Positions 1 through 5,479 of a DNA stretch of 9,713 nucleotides are shown piece after piece; the stretch's first letter is position 1, and every line of letters begins with the position of its first letter. The DNA is from Betaproteobacteria bacterium (GTDB lineage: Bacteria; Pseudomonadota; Gammaproteobacteria; Burkholderiales; CANMPU01): positions 1 to 9,713 of the forward strand of contig CANMPU010000018.1 of NCBI GenBank assembly GCA_947499755.1, in the 5' to 3' direction. The position numbers were made by a program, and so were the translations under genes. The notes under the pieces were generated by a model. The model was not told where the DNA came from and did no database searches. It saw only the letters and a list, made by a program, of their open reading frames with translations.

Positions 1-812
1 TCAATACTGTGCGCAAGCATTTGTCGGTGATCCAAGGCGGACGAATGGCGGCATTGTGTCGCGCCCCGATTCTAGCGTTGGTCGTCTCCGATGTTACTGG
101 AGATGATCCAACCCATATTGCTTCTGGCCCTTGCGCACCAGATCCGACAACTTACGCTGATGCGCTGGCGATCCTAGAGCGCTACCAGGTTAAGACGTCG
201 GCAGCCGTCATAAATACCTTGAAGTCTGGTCAGCAGGGAAAGCTGGATGAAACCCCTAAACCAGGCAACGCTATTTTTCGTAAAGTTGAAAATCGTGTGA
301 TCGCGACCGCGCACGCTTCCCTAGTGTCTGCGGGACATTTCTTTCGTAAAAACGGTATTACTGCGGCGATCTTAGGCGACGGCGTAACAGGCGAGTCGCG
401 CGAGGTGGCGAAAGTTTATGGTGCATTGGCGCGTGAGATAAACGAATATGGCCATCCATGGAAAAAACCGTTAGCGCTCATTTCTGGCGGAGAAACGACC
501 GTCACCGTAAAGGGTAATGGGAGAGGAGGGCGGAATTGCGAATTTTTACTTTCGTTAGTAATTGATCTTGCCGGCGCTGACAACATTTATGCGCTAGCGT
601 GTGATACCGATGGCATTGACGGTTCTGAAGACAACGCCGGAGCGTTGGCAACCCCCGATTCATTTAAGCGCGCCGCGAAAATGGGGCTACTGGCGGAAAA
701 GTTCCTCGATAATAATGATGGTTACAGTTATTTTGCGAAGCTAGACGACCTTATCGTCACCAAGCCCACGCGTACCAATGTTAACGATTATCGGGTTATC
801 TTACTGCTGTAA
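1..812 (+). CDS. gckA: Glycerate 2-kinase, MOFRL family (5' truncated by window edge)
   Basis: The reading frame is open from the first base (codons begin at position 3 and read NTVRKHLS), so the apparent GTG at 9 is internal. By family length (about 420 residues) roughly the first 150 residues lie outside the window. Visible family features are the VRKHLS...GGRMA helix, the VVSDVTGDDP segment with the following ASGPCAPDPTTY, and the C-terminal MOFRL domain with SGGETTVTV, GRGGRNCE and ACDTDGIDGSEDNAGA, ending TNVNDYRVILLL. Enzymes of this family phosphorylate D-glycerate to 2-phosphoglycerate with ATP in the cytoplasm, feeding glyoxylate or hydroxypyruvate carbon into lower glycolysis. Older annotations call the family TtuD or hydroxypyruvate reductase. 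The TAA stop sits where the family ends. The family call is firm; the symbol is a conventional choice, since ttuD is also used. A stem-loop follows about 50 bases downstream. Confidence 0.93.
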   Translation, partial: NTVRKHLSVIQGGRMAALCRAPILALVVSDVTGDDPTHIASGPCAPDPTTYADALAILERYQVKTSAAVINTLKSGQQGKLDETPKPGNAIFRKVENRVIATAHASLVSAGHFFRKNGITAAILGDGVTGESREVAKVYGALAREINEYGHPWKKPLALISGGETTVTVKGNGRGGRNCEFLLSLVIDLAGADNIYALACDTDGIDGSEDNAGALATPDSFKRAAKMGLLAEKFLDNNDGYSYFAKLDDLIVTKPTRTNVNDYRVILLL

Positions 813-862
813 GCTGGTGGCCGAGGTGCATGTCGGCGCCGTGTGGTTAGCGTGGGATTAGA

Positions 863-889
863 TGCGTTGCTCGTTTCACGAGTTACGCA
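863..889 (+). terminator. Strong stem-loop after glycerate kinase, possible terminator
   Basis: Read on plus, arms TGCGT and ACGCA close the outside and CTCGT and ACGAG close the inside, around a TTC loop. The 12-position stem has one T-T mismatch and one G-T wobble. The bases after it are AATTTTCG, so the T-run is only four long and imperfect. GTGTGG (841-846) and CCACAC (903-908) could close a larger arm around it. Position, about 50 bases past the stop, suits a terminator or an mRNA 3'-end stabiliser. The poor T-tract keeps confidence moderate. Confidence 0.42.
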
Positions 890-1020
890 AATTTTCGACG
901 AGCCACACTCCTGAACCAACTACCACCGAATTTGGCGTGCAACGCGACAAACTAATAAATCTAACGTCGGCGGTCGCGCTTGTTAACATCACGTGTAAAT
1001 GCGCGAAATAGCACCTCTAG

Positions 1021-1083
1021 CTACGGCTTTTTCGGTTGCTTAGGTTTTTTTTGTTCTTTGCGTTGTTTGTCGCGATTTCCCAT
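1021..1083 (-). CDS. Lysine-rich micro-protein, 20 residues
   Basis: On the minus strand an ATG at 1083-1081 opens a 20-codon frame ending in TAG at 1023-1021. The product begins MGNRDK and ends KQPKKP. Nine of the 20 residues are basic (seven Lys, two Arg), with three Gln and three Pro, and no hydrophobic stretch. A perfect AGGAG lies seven bases before the ATG, which is the main reason to call it a gene. From memory, many proteobacterial genomes carry short hypothetical proteins starting (M)GNRDK and continuing with KKPK runs, and this looks like one of them; no function is known to me. It is isolated: the glycerate kinase is on the other strand and the DUF3106 gene ends about 300 bases upstream. 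A nucleic-acid or ribosome contact could be guessed from the charge, but nothing in the sequence shows it. Confidence 0.62.
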   Translation of the reverse strand: MGNRDKQRKEQKKPKQPKKP

Positions 1084-1090
1084 GGCTATT

Positions 1091-1095
1091 CTCCT
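1091..1095 (-). promoter_or_regulatory. Shine-Dalgarno AGGAG of the micro-gene
   Basis: On the minus strand AGGAG is followed by seven bases and then ATG at 1083. The fit is better than for most larger genes in the window, and it is what separates the 20-codon frame from a chance ORF. Confidence 0.65.
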
Positions 1096-1249
1096 GGTTT
1101 AAAATTGATATGAATTACAATGTTTCCCGTTTGTTAGGCCGCCAGCACTAGCCATTCCATCCTCTATGGAAAGGGCGAGCATGCGACGGACGGTCAAATT
1201 ATATCAGATGCTAAACGTTAGCCACGGGAAGCTCGTATTAGTGCGGTGC

Positions 1250-1272
1250 TAGCGCGTGTCTGGGGCGCGCTA
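1250..1272. repeat. GC-rich inverted repeat, 7-base perfect arms
   Basis: Arms TAGCGCG (1250-1256) and CGCGCTA (1266-1272) are perfectly complementary around a nine-base loop. It lies about 105 bases downstream of the minus-strand DUF3106 stop. There is no T-tract on either side. It could stabilise the 3' end of the minus-strand message or be a protein-binding palindrome; the sequence does not decide. Confidence 0.45.
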
Positions 1273-1377
1273 ATAAAATTACAAATTCCACACGCCGCGT
1301 GATGGGTTCGCGTTTATGACTAGACTGACTTCGCCAACGTATCAACCTGCTTCTCCACTGAGGGAGAGCGTAACAAT

Positions 1378-1782
1378 TTATTGCTTTTGACTGGCGGAAG
1401 ACGAATTTTGCAACTGTTGTCGTTGCCCCCATTTTCTTTTAATTTCTTGACGCCGCTCCGCCGGGAGTTGCTTTAGATTTTGATAGTTTTTTCGCGCTTT
1501 TTCCCGGTCCGCTGGGGTGAGTTTGCTCCAATGCTCTAATCGAGCGCGCACTTTTTCTTGCCGTTCCGGAGGTAAATCTGGGTAGCGTTTTGCTATGCCC
1601 AGTAATTTTTGTTGTTCATGTGAGGATAGATTATTCCAATCCTGCGCGAAGGGTCTTAGAACTTCCTGCTGCTGTGTATTCAAATTAACCCAAACCGTTT
1701 TTGTGCTTTGCTGTGCATTAAGTGCGTAGCACGGGATACACAAAAAATACAGGAGAAGGGCGGCGGCTAACGATTTAGCCAT
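1378..1782 (-). CDS. DUF3106 family exported helical protein
   Basis: This 134-residue protein has a Sec-type signal peptide: MAK, then a hydrophobic core, then CYA near residue 20. The mature part has recurring W..L units (WVNL, WNNL, HWSKL) and proline-started helices such as LPPERQ, LTPADR and LPAERR, the pattern of DUF3106. The C-terminus is rich in Arg, Lys, Gln and Ser. It should act in the periplasm; the molecular role is unknown. Its ATG lies inside the DUF3619 gene (16-base overlap), with no strong Shine-Dalgarno, so translational coupling is likely. The trio of sigma factor, DUF3619 and DUF3106 recurs in betaproteobacteria, as I recall. The L-P/T-x-x-x-R/Q helices faintly resemble the LTxxQ repeats of CpxP/Spy periplasmic stress proteins, which is an analogy and not evidence of homology. 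The stop is TAA. Confidence 0.85.
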   Translation of the reverse strand: MAKSLAAALLLYFLCIPCYALNAQQSTKTVWVNLNTQQQEVLRPFAQDWNNLSSHEQQKLLGIAKRYPDLPPERQEKVRARLEHWSKLTPADREKARKNYQNLKQLPAERRQEIKRKWGQRQQLQNSSSASQKQ

Positions 1783-2138
1783 GGGTCAAAATCGTGATCT
1801 AAATAGGCGTGCAGCGGTAGTTCATCTTCGAGTAGCTCGGCGTCATCGGCTAGCGTATCGTTGTTGCTAAGCAGCGCGTACCATCCGCCAAAAGAAGCAA
1901 GTACAAGCAATAACATAATTGCTAGTGTCCACCCGCGGATATGGCTAAACGAGCCGGATAAAAATGAAGCGCCACCATTTATCGACATTGCGAGTCCAAC
2001 GCGCGTTTGTCGCGATTCGACACGCGCCAACGAACGCTCGCGTACAGATTCAAGCCGCGCAAGCTGCTTCTGGCTTATCTGTTCCAGGCCAGAGTTCAGC
2101 ACGCTGATCAATTTCTTTCCTACCTCTTCTTCGTTCAC
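1767..2138 (-). CDS. DUF3619 family single-pass membrane protein
   Basis: I place the start at the GTG at 2138-2136, giving 123 residues beginning VNEEEVGKK. This matches the usual family N-terminus, and the GTG overlaps the TGA of the sigma gene as GTGA, a typical coupled junction. A longer frame up to 2195 exists but would add residues read through the end of the sigma gene. An N-terminal charged helical part (1-50, with LARLESVRERSLARVE) is followed by one membrane segment at about 70-90, then an acidic tail ending in LPLHAYLDHDFDPWLNR, the conserved C-terminal signature of the family. Function is not established. A small single-pass protein directly coupled to a sigma factor gene is the classical layout of an anti-sigma factor, so that role is plausible by context only. 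It runs 16 bases into the DUF3106 gene. Confidence 0.85.
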   Translation of the reverse strand: MNEEEVGKKLISVLNSGLEQISQKQLARLESVRERSLARVESRQTRVGLAMSINGGASFLSGSFSHIRGWTLAIMLLLVLASFGGWYALLSNNDTLADDAELLEDELPLHAYLDHDFDPWLNR

Positions 2139-2701
2139 AACGAAATCCCTTTTTCTTTCAAAAGCACAGCAAGTGCGTGAGTTGCCCTTGAGCAATGTGT
2201 TTTCACGCTTCCTTCAGAGCAGCCCATAGTCTTAGCGGTTTCTGCGACATCCATCTCTTCCCAGTAACGAAGTACGAACGCCTCTCGTTGACGAGGCGGT
2301 AAATTTTGTAATGCGTGCTCAATCAATCCAATGAGTTGCGTCTGTTCAAGCGCTTCCACGGGCCCGCTTTTAACAATGGAGCCATTGTCAGTTTCCAACA
2401 CCTCCATTAGATCAAAGTCTTCGTCTTGGTCGCGATGACCAAAAGATGAAAATAATGAGGTCCAGCGCGAGCGTATTTTAGTGCGTCGATAATAGTCGCG
2501 AATGGTATTTTGCAGAATGGTTTAAAACAACATGGGCAATTCTGCGATGGTTTTACTCGCATATTTTTCGCAGAGCTTGAGCATTGCATCCTGCACAATA
2601 TCTAGCGCCGTTGACTCCTCGCGCACGGCGTAGAACGCTTGCTTGTAGGCGCGGCGTTCTACCGTGCAAAAAAAATCGGAAATCTCCCCTTTAGTGGCCA
2701 G
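2135..2701 (-). pseudogene. Sigma-70 family (ECF-like) factor broken by in-frame TAA
   Basis: In one continuous minus-strand frame, region 2 reads ATKGEISDFF, VERRAYKQAFYAVREE and ALDIVQDAMLKL, and ELPMLF is followed by TAA (2524-2522, codon 60). The same frame then resumes with TILQNTIRDYYRR and continues through the linker to region 4: LPPRQREAFVLRYWEEMDV and GCSEGSVKTHCSRATHAL, with TGA at 2137-2135. Homologues, as I recall them, read LFQRILQN at this point, so CAA to TAA (Gln to stop) is the simplest lesion. No ATG, GTG or TTG precedes region 2 in frame: the codon aligned with the family start is CTG (2701-2699), with a stop just upstream at 2734-2732 and no visible Shine-Dalgarno. The full frame would encode 188 codons, normal for the family. 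A fragment from the ATG at 2407 would carry region 4 only and lose the 2.3-2.4 segment needed for promoter melting and -10 recognition. Confidence 0.8.
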
Positions 2702-2709
2702 CTGAATAA

Positions 2710-2729
2710 ACTCGCACGGTGACGCGAGT
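2710..2729 (-). terminator. Stem-loop between flavin reductase and sigma gene
   Basis: On minus, ACTCGC and GCGAGT form a perfect six-base stem, extended by two wobble pairs, followed by TTTATTC. It lies about 60 bases after the flavin reductase stop and ends nine bases before the CTG that aligns with the sigma start. It could be a weak intrinsic terminator for the ribB and flavin reductase transcript, or a structure hiding the sigma start region. The T-tract is short and interrupted, so confidence is low to moderate. Confidence 0.35.
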
Positions 2730-2790
2730 TCTCATACGTAGTTTCACTGGCATACCAAGACCAGGAAGAAATTCTGATAGTACCGGTTCA

Positions 2791-3270
2791 TTATACAGGG
2801 GGTAATTGAAAGAATTTGCCACCCATATAGACCATGGCGGTGCCATCTTGCACGGTCGCATTTTCGATAATACCGGTAAGTATTGTATGGTCACCACCTC
2901 TAAGCATCACATCCATACGACACTCGAGCGCGACTAAGGCATCGCTCAGTAATGGCACACCATGCTTGCCGGTAATAAAATTCGCTTCGGCAAATTTGTC
3001 TACGCCTTTTGACGAAAAGCGCAAGGCTGTACTTTGATGTTGTGGTCGTAAAATATTTACGCCAAAGTAATCGGCGGTGAGGAACGCGTGGTGGCAATCG
3101 GCCTTGGTATCCAAACACACCAAAATCATAGGAGGTTTCATGGAGAGAGAGCTAAACGCGCTTGCCGTGAAACCCCAACGGTGGCCTTCTTTGTCACGCA
3201 CGGTTGCAATAACTACCCCAATCGGAAATCTTCCCATTGAATCCCGAAACGTCTTGCCATCAATTGCCAT
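2791..3270 (-). CDS. Flavin reductase-like, FMN-binding split-barrel protein
   Basis: This 159-residue protein has the full length of the flavin reductase domain family (PF01613; HpaC and related). It starts MAIDGKTFRDSMGRFPIGVV, has the flavin-phosphate segment GFTASAFSSLSMKPPMI at 33-49, the VNILRPQHQSTALRFS helix (71-86) and the C-terminal GGDHTILTGIIE (125-136), ending YMGGKFFQL. Such enzymes reduce free FMN or FAD with NAD(P)H, often to feed a partner monooxygenase; some bind FMN with another role. No monooxygenase is visible here, so the partner is unknown. A strong Shine-Dalgarno (AAGGGGGG at 3280-3273) supports the ATG at 3270. It follows ribB by 66 bases on the same strand, so co-transcription with riboflavin synthesis is likely. 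The stop is TAA, and no lesions are visible. Confidence 0.88.
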   Translation of the reverse strand: MAIDGKTFRDSMGRFPIGVVIATVRDKEGHRWGFTASAFSSLSMKPPMILVCLDTKADCHHAFLTADYFGVNILRPQHQSTALRFSSKGVDKFAEANFITGKHGVPLLSDALVALECRMDVMLRGGDHTILTGIIENATVQDGTAMVYMGGKFFQLPPV

Positions 3271-3336
3271 AACCCCCCCTTAAATTGTTTTTGGTTCGTC
3301 TAAACTTATAATGCACATTTTCTGGATATCTAATAC

Positions 3337-4473
3337 TTAACTAGCTAGAGATTTTTCTAATCTAGTTAGTTTACCCACGTATCCAGTTACTTCCAAATCG
3401 AAGCCAGCCATACTCGGCATTTTTCGCGGTGCCCCCAAAATACGCATTTTCCCTACGCCTAGATCCTTCAGTATTTGTGCTCCGATACCATAATCACGCA
3501 AATCCATTTTCGGAGAAGTTTTGGACGTTTGTGTGTGAGAATTGATACGCTGCAGTAAATCCTCGGTCGATTCAGGTTTGCGTAGAAGTACGATGACTCC
3601 GCTCTTGGTGCGGCTGATGTAACGCATGGCTTCGCTCACGCTCCATGAATGTGCGGCGCGATCCGTAATGAAAAAGTCCATAACCGACAACGGTTCGTGT
3701 ACGCGAACGACGGTTTCGTCTTCCGCGCGAATCTCACCGCGCACGAGGGCTAGATGAGTATCTCCAGTGGTTTTATCAGTGTAGGCGATAATCTTAAATG
3801 GGCCGAACATGGTTTGCACCGTTCGTTCAGCCACACGTTCTAGTAGCTTTTCCGTTTGGCTCCTATAGTGGATCAGGTCCGCGATAGTGCCTATTTTTAG
3901 ATTATGTTGCTTTGAGAATTCGGTCAAATCCGGCAAGCGTGCCATTTCACCATTGTCTTTTAGGATTTCACAGATAACCGACGCCGGCGTCAAACCGGCA
4001 AGACGTGCGAGGTCGCATCCGGCTTCGGTATGTCCCGCACGCACAAGCACGCCGTTATCATTTGCCATCAGTGGAAAAATATGTCCAGGCTGAATGATAT
4101 CTTTTGCTGTGGCGTTCGGCGCGATCGCTACTTTTACCGTATGGGCCCGATCCGCTGCCGAAATTCCTGTAGTTACGCCGTGGGCCGCTTCAATCGAAAG
4201 AGTGAAATTAGTTCGATAGGGTGATCGATTATCAGTCACCATCAGAGGGAGGTTGAGTTTCTGGCAAAGGTCGGCAGTCAGTGTTAGGCAGATCAAGCCT
4301 CGGCCGTAGCGTGCCATGAAGTTGATTACTGTGGGCGTAATGAATTCTGCCGCGATAACCAAATCGCCTTCATTTTCTCGATCTTCTTCATCGACCAAGA
4401 TGACCATCTTACCCGCGCGGAAATCTTCAACGATATCCTGGGTCGAGCTGATTATCGGGTAATCGAAAGACAC
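3337..4473 (-). CDS. ribB: 3,4-dihydroxy-2-butanone 4-phosphate synthase with decayed GTP cyclohydrolase II domain
   Basis: The protein has 378 residues. The N-terminal half (1-202) is a complete RibB: the acidic metal loop [10 protein letters not shown] at 28-37, the ribulose-5-phosphate-binding [15 protein letters not shown] at 99-113, and [17 protein letters not shown] at 145-161. It converts ribulose 5-phosphate to L-3,4-dihydroxy-2-butanone 4-phosphate plus formate, the four-carbon branch of riboflavin synthesis. The C-terminal half (about 205-375) is folded like RibA, with VRVHEPLS at 256-263 and [11 protein letters not shown] at 325-335. It lacks the zinc cysteines of the usual ECLTGD/CDCG segment and the REGRGIGL loop (here RKPESTED, 298-305). 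It should therefore have no cyclohydrolase activity, and a separate ribA is expected elsewhere. The start is GTG at 4473-4471, with AGGAG six bases before it. Betaproteobacteria and gammaproteobacteria often carry this hybrid form. Confidence 0.92.
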   Translation of the reverse strand: MSFDYPIISSTQDIVEDFRAGKMVILVDEEDRENEGDLVIAAEFITPTVINFMARYGRGLICLTLTADLCQKLNLPLMVTDNRSPYRTNFTLSIEAAHGVTTGISAADRAHTVKVAIAPNATAKDIIQPGHIFPLMANDNGVLVRAGHTEAGCDLARLAGLTPASVICEILKDNGEMARLPDLTEFSKQHNLKIGTIADLIHYRSQTEKLLERVAERTVQTMFGPFKIIAYTDKTTGDTHLALVRGEIRAEDETVVRVHEPLSVMDFFITDRAAHSWSVSEAMRYISRTKSGVIVLLRKPESTEDLLQRINSHTQTSKTSPKMDLRDYGIGAQILKDLGVGKMRILGAPRKMPSMAGFDLEVTGYVGKLTRLEKSLAS

Positions 4474-4545
4474 GGCGTACTCCTAAATTGGCGGCGCGAG
4501 CCTATATTTATTTTAATAGCAACATTGAAAAACAAAAGAATTAAG

Positions 4546-4562
4546 GCGATTTTAGCAATCGC
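4546..4562 (-). terminator. Stem-loop with T-rich tail in the ribB leader
   Basis: On minus, GCGATT (4562-4557) and AATCGC (4551-4546) form a perfect six-base stem around a five-base loop GCTAA, followed by CTTAATTCTTTTGTTTTTC. The T-rich run starts a few bases late and is interrupted. It lies about 70 bases upstream of the ribB GTG, with no minus-strand gene before it, so if it works it would attenuate ribB transcription rather than end another gene. Confidence 0.35.
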
Positions 4563-4794
4563 TCTCGACGTCGCGATAAAAAAATAAACTCAAACGATCG
4601 GCGGTATTAATGGCTATTTAAAGTGTCAATTATGTGTTCGCCTGCCCCATAATTCAGACATAGAATTATTTTCTCTGACACTGCGCATAACTGTATCTTA
4701 GTCAAGACCTATGCGCAACTTGGTGCGGTCGCTGTGCCCAGGGTAATTTGTGGCGAAATAAAAGGTCGATATTCTCGAAATTAAATATTCACGC

Positions 4795-4799
4795 AGGAG
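4795..4799 (+). promoter_or_regulatory. Shine-Dalgarno AGGAG in front of an ATT codon
   Basis: AGGAG is followed by eight bases and then ATT ACT GAA (4808 on), in frame with the hydrolase. The spacing is ideal for a start at 4808, and no ATG, GTG or TTG lies within the usable distance. It marks the original start of the gene as the codon now reading ATT. Confidence 0.55.
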
Positions 4800-4807
4800 A
4801 CTCTGAC

Positions 4808-5479
4808 ATTACTGAACGAATCGTGCCAGCGGTGGTGCTAGTGCATGGCTTGTGGATGAATAAGGCCGCGTTGCTATGGTTACGTCGATCTCTCGAGCAA
4901 TGCGGTTACATGGTTGCGTGTTATTCCTATCATTCGCGTTCGGCAAATCTCGCTGAAGCCGCTCGCGGCTTGACGCGCTTCTTGAATGCTGTTGCCGCCG
5001 AAACGATTCATTTGGTGGGGCGCAGCATGGGAGGGCTAGTGATATTACAAATGTTAAATGATACTCCACGTTCTGACATTGGCCGCATCGTTCTTTTGGG
5101 AACACCGTATCGGGATAGTACGGCTGCTAAAGCGTTACTAAAGAAAACTTATGGTCGATGGTTGATCGGGAAAGGAATCCCTTAATGGCTAAAGAAAGAT
5201 AGACCCAGCCTGGCCGCAAGTTGCGAGCTTGGCGTCATCGCGGGAAATCGTAATTTTGGTCTAGGTAAAATGGTTACTCGATTGCCCTTACCCAACGACG
5301 GAACGGTTACAGTCAGTGAGACGCAAATACCCGGTATGCGCGATTTTATTGTGCTCCCGATCACCCACACTGGATTATTGGTTTCCACAAAAGTTGCCGA
5401 CCAAGTGGTCGCGTTTTTACAACATGGCCAATTTAATCGATATGCGATAAAAATAACGGATTCAAATGCGCCTCGCTAA
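4808..5479 (+). pseudogene. Alpha/beta hydrolase broken by in-frame TAA
   Basis: One frame reads VVLVHGLWM (strand and oxyanion loop, residues 9-17 counting from 4808), the nucleophile elbow GRSMGG with Ser73, and LLGTPY, then meets TAA at 5183-5185 (codon 126). The same frame continues with WLKKDRPSL, VIAGNRNFGLG, LPNDGTVTVSE (likely catalytic Asp) and ITHTG (likely catalytic His), ending at TAA 5477-5479. Because the acid and histidine lie beyond the stop, the 125-residue fragment cannot form the triad. The restored length, about 223 codons, fits this lipase-like family, whose substrate I cannot name. CAA (Gln) or GAA (Glu) to TAA would explain the stop. The codon placed correctly behind AGGAG is ATT, not ATG. 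A TTG at 4748 is a possible alternative but would add 20 residues not expected in the family. It overlaps the aminopeptidase gene by 14 bases. Confidence 0.78.

Larger units (their letters stand above)
1084..1377. other. Non-coding spacer between micro-gene and DUF3106 gene
   Basis: I see no credible gene here; the frame at 1238-1432 on minus overlaps the real DUF3106 gene and has no family features. The spacer holds three inverted repeats: TTCCAT/ATGGAA with a five-base loop (1155-1171), TAGCGCG/CGCGCTA (1250-1272), and TCTCC/GGAGA (1352-1367) just past the DUF3106 stop. None is followed by a T-tract on either strand, so none is a standard intrinsic terminator. The promoter of the micro-gene should lie in the 1100-1150 part, but no convincing -35/-10 pair was found. 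Confidence 0.5.
4474..4807. other. Divergent spacer and leader region between ribB and the hydrolase
   Basis: This AT-rich spacer has to hold the ribB promoter on minus and the hydrolase promoter on plus. On minus a perfect TTGACA (4629-4624) is visible, but the best nearby -10 candidate, TAATAC (4609-4604), sits only 14 bases away, so the promoter call is weak. A stem-loop with a T-rich tail lies at 4546-4562. The FMN riboswitch core was looked for on both strands and not found. On plus, an open frame reaches back to 4691 with only a TTG (4748) as possible start before the ATT at 4808. Confidence 0.45.

Noticed and set aside
1861..2229. 122-residue plus-strand frame opposite DUF3619
   Set aside because: It lies antisense to the DUF3619 and sigma genes, with no recognisable domain or ribosome binding site; it is a shadow of the real coding strand.
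2407..2598. 63-residue minus-strand frame overlapping the sigma gene
   Set aside because: It is a different frame from the sigma gene, shows no family features, and the sigma frame itself has clear region 2 and region 4 motifs.
3338..3368. TAACTAG/CTAGTTA inverted repeat at the end of ribB
   Set aside because: The arms are perfect but only seven AT-rich bases long with a 17-base loop and mostly inside coding sequence; weak as a terminator or operator.
4711..4746. Eleven-codon leader peptide before the hydrolase
   Set aside because: There is no Shine-Dalgarno and no telling codon content; such frames are expected by chance.
4474..4747. FMN riboswitch upstream of ribB
   Set aside because: Fragments such as GGGGCAGG on minus and CGGCGGT on plus occur, but on opposite strands and without the conserved order of the RFN core.
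2522..5185. Reassignment of TAA to glutamine
   Set aside because: Glycerate kinase, DUF3106, flavin reductase, RibB and the aminopeptidase all end in TAA at the normal family C-terminus, and TGA and TAG also end genes here.
5185..5202. Reinitiation at the TAATG overlapping the hydrolase stop
   Set aside because: The ATG is in another frame and meets a TAG after five codons, so it cannot restore the C-terminal half.
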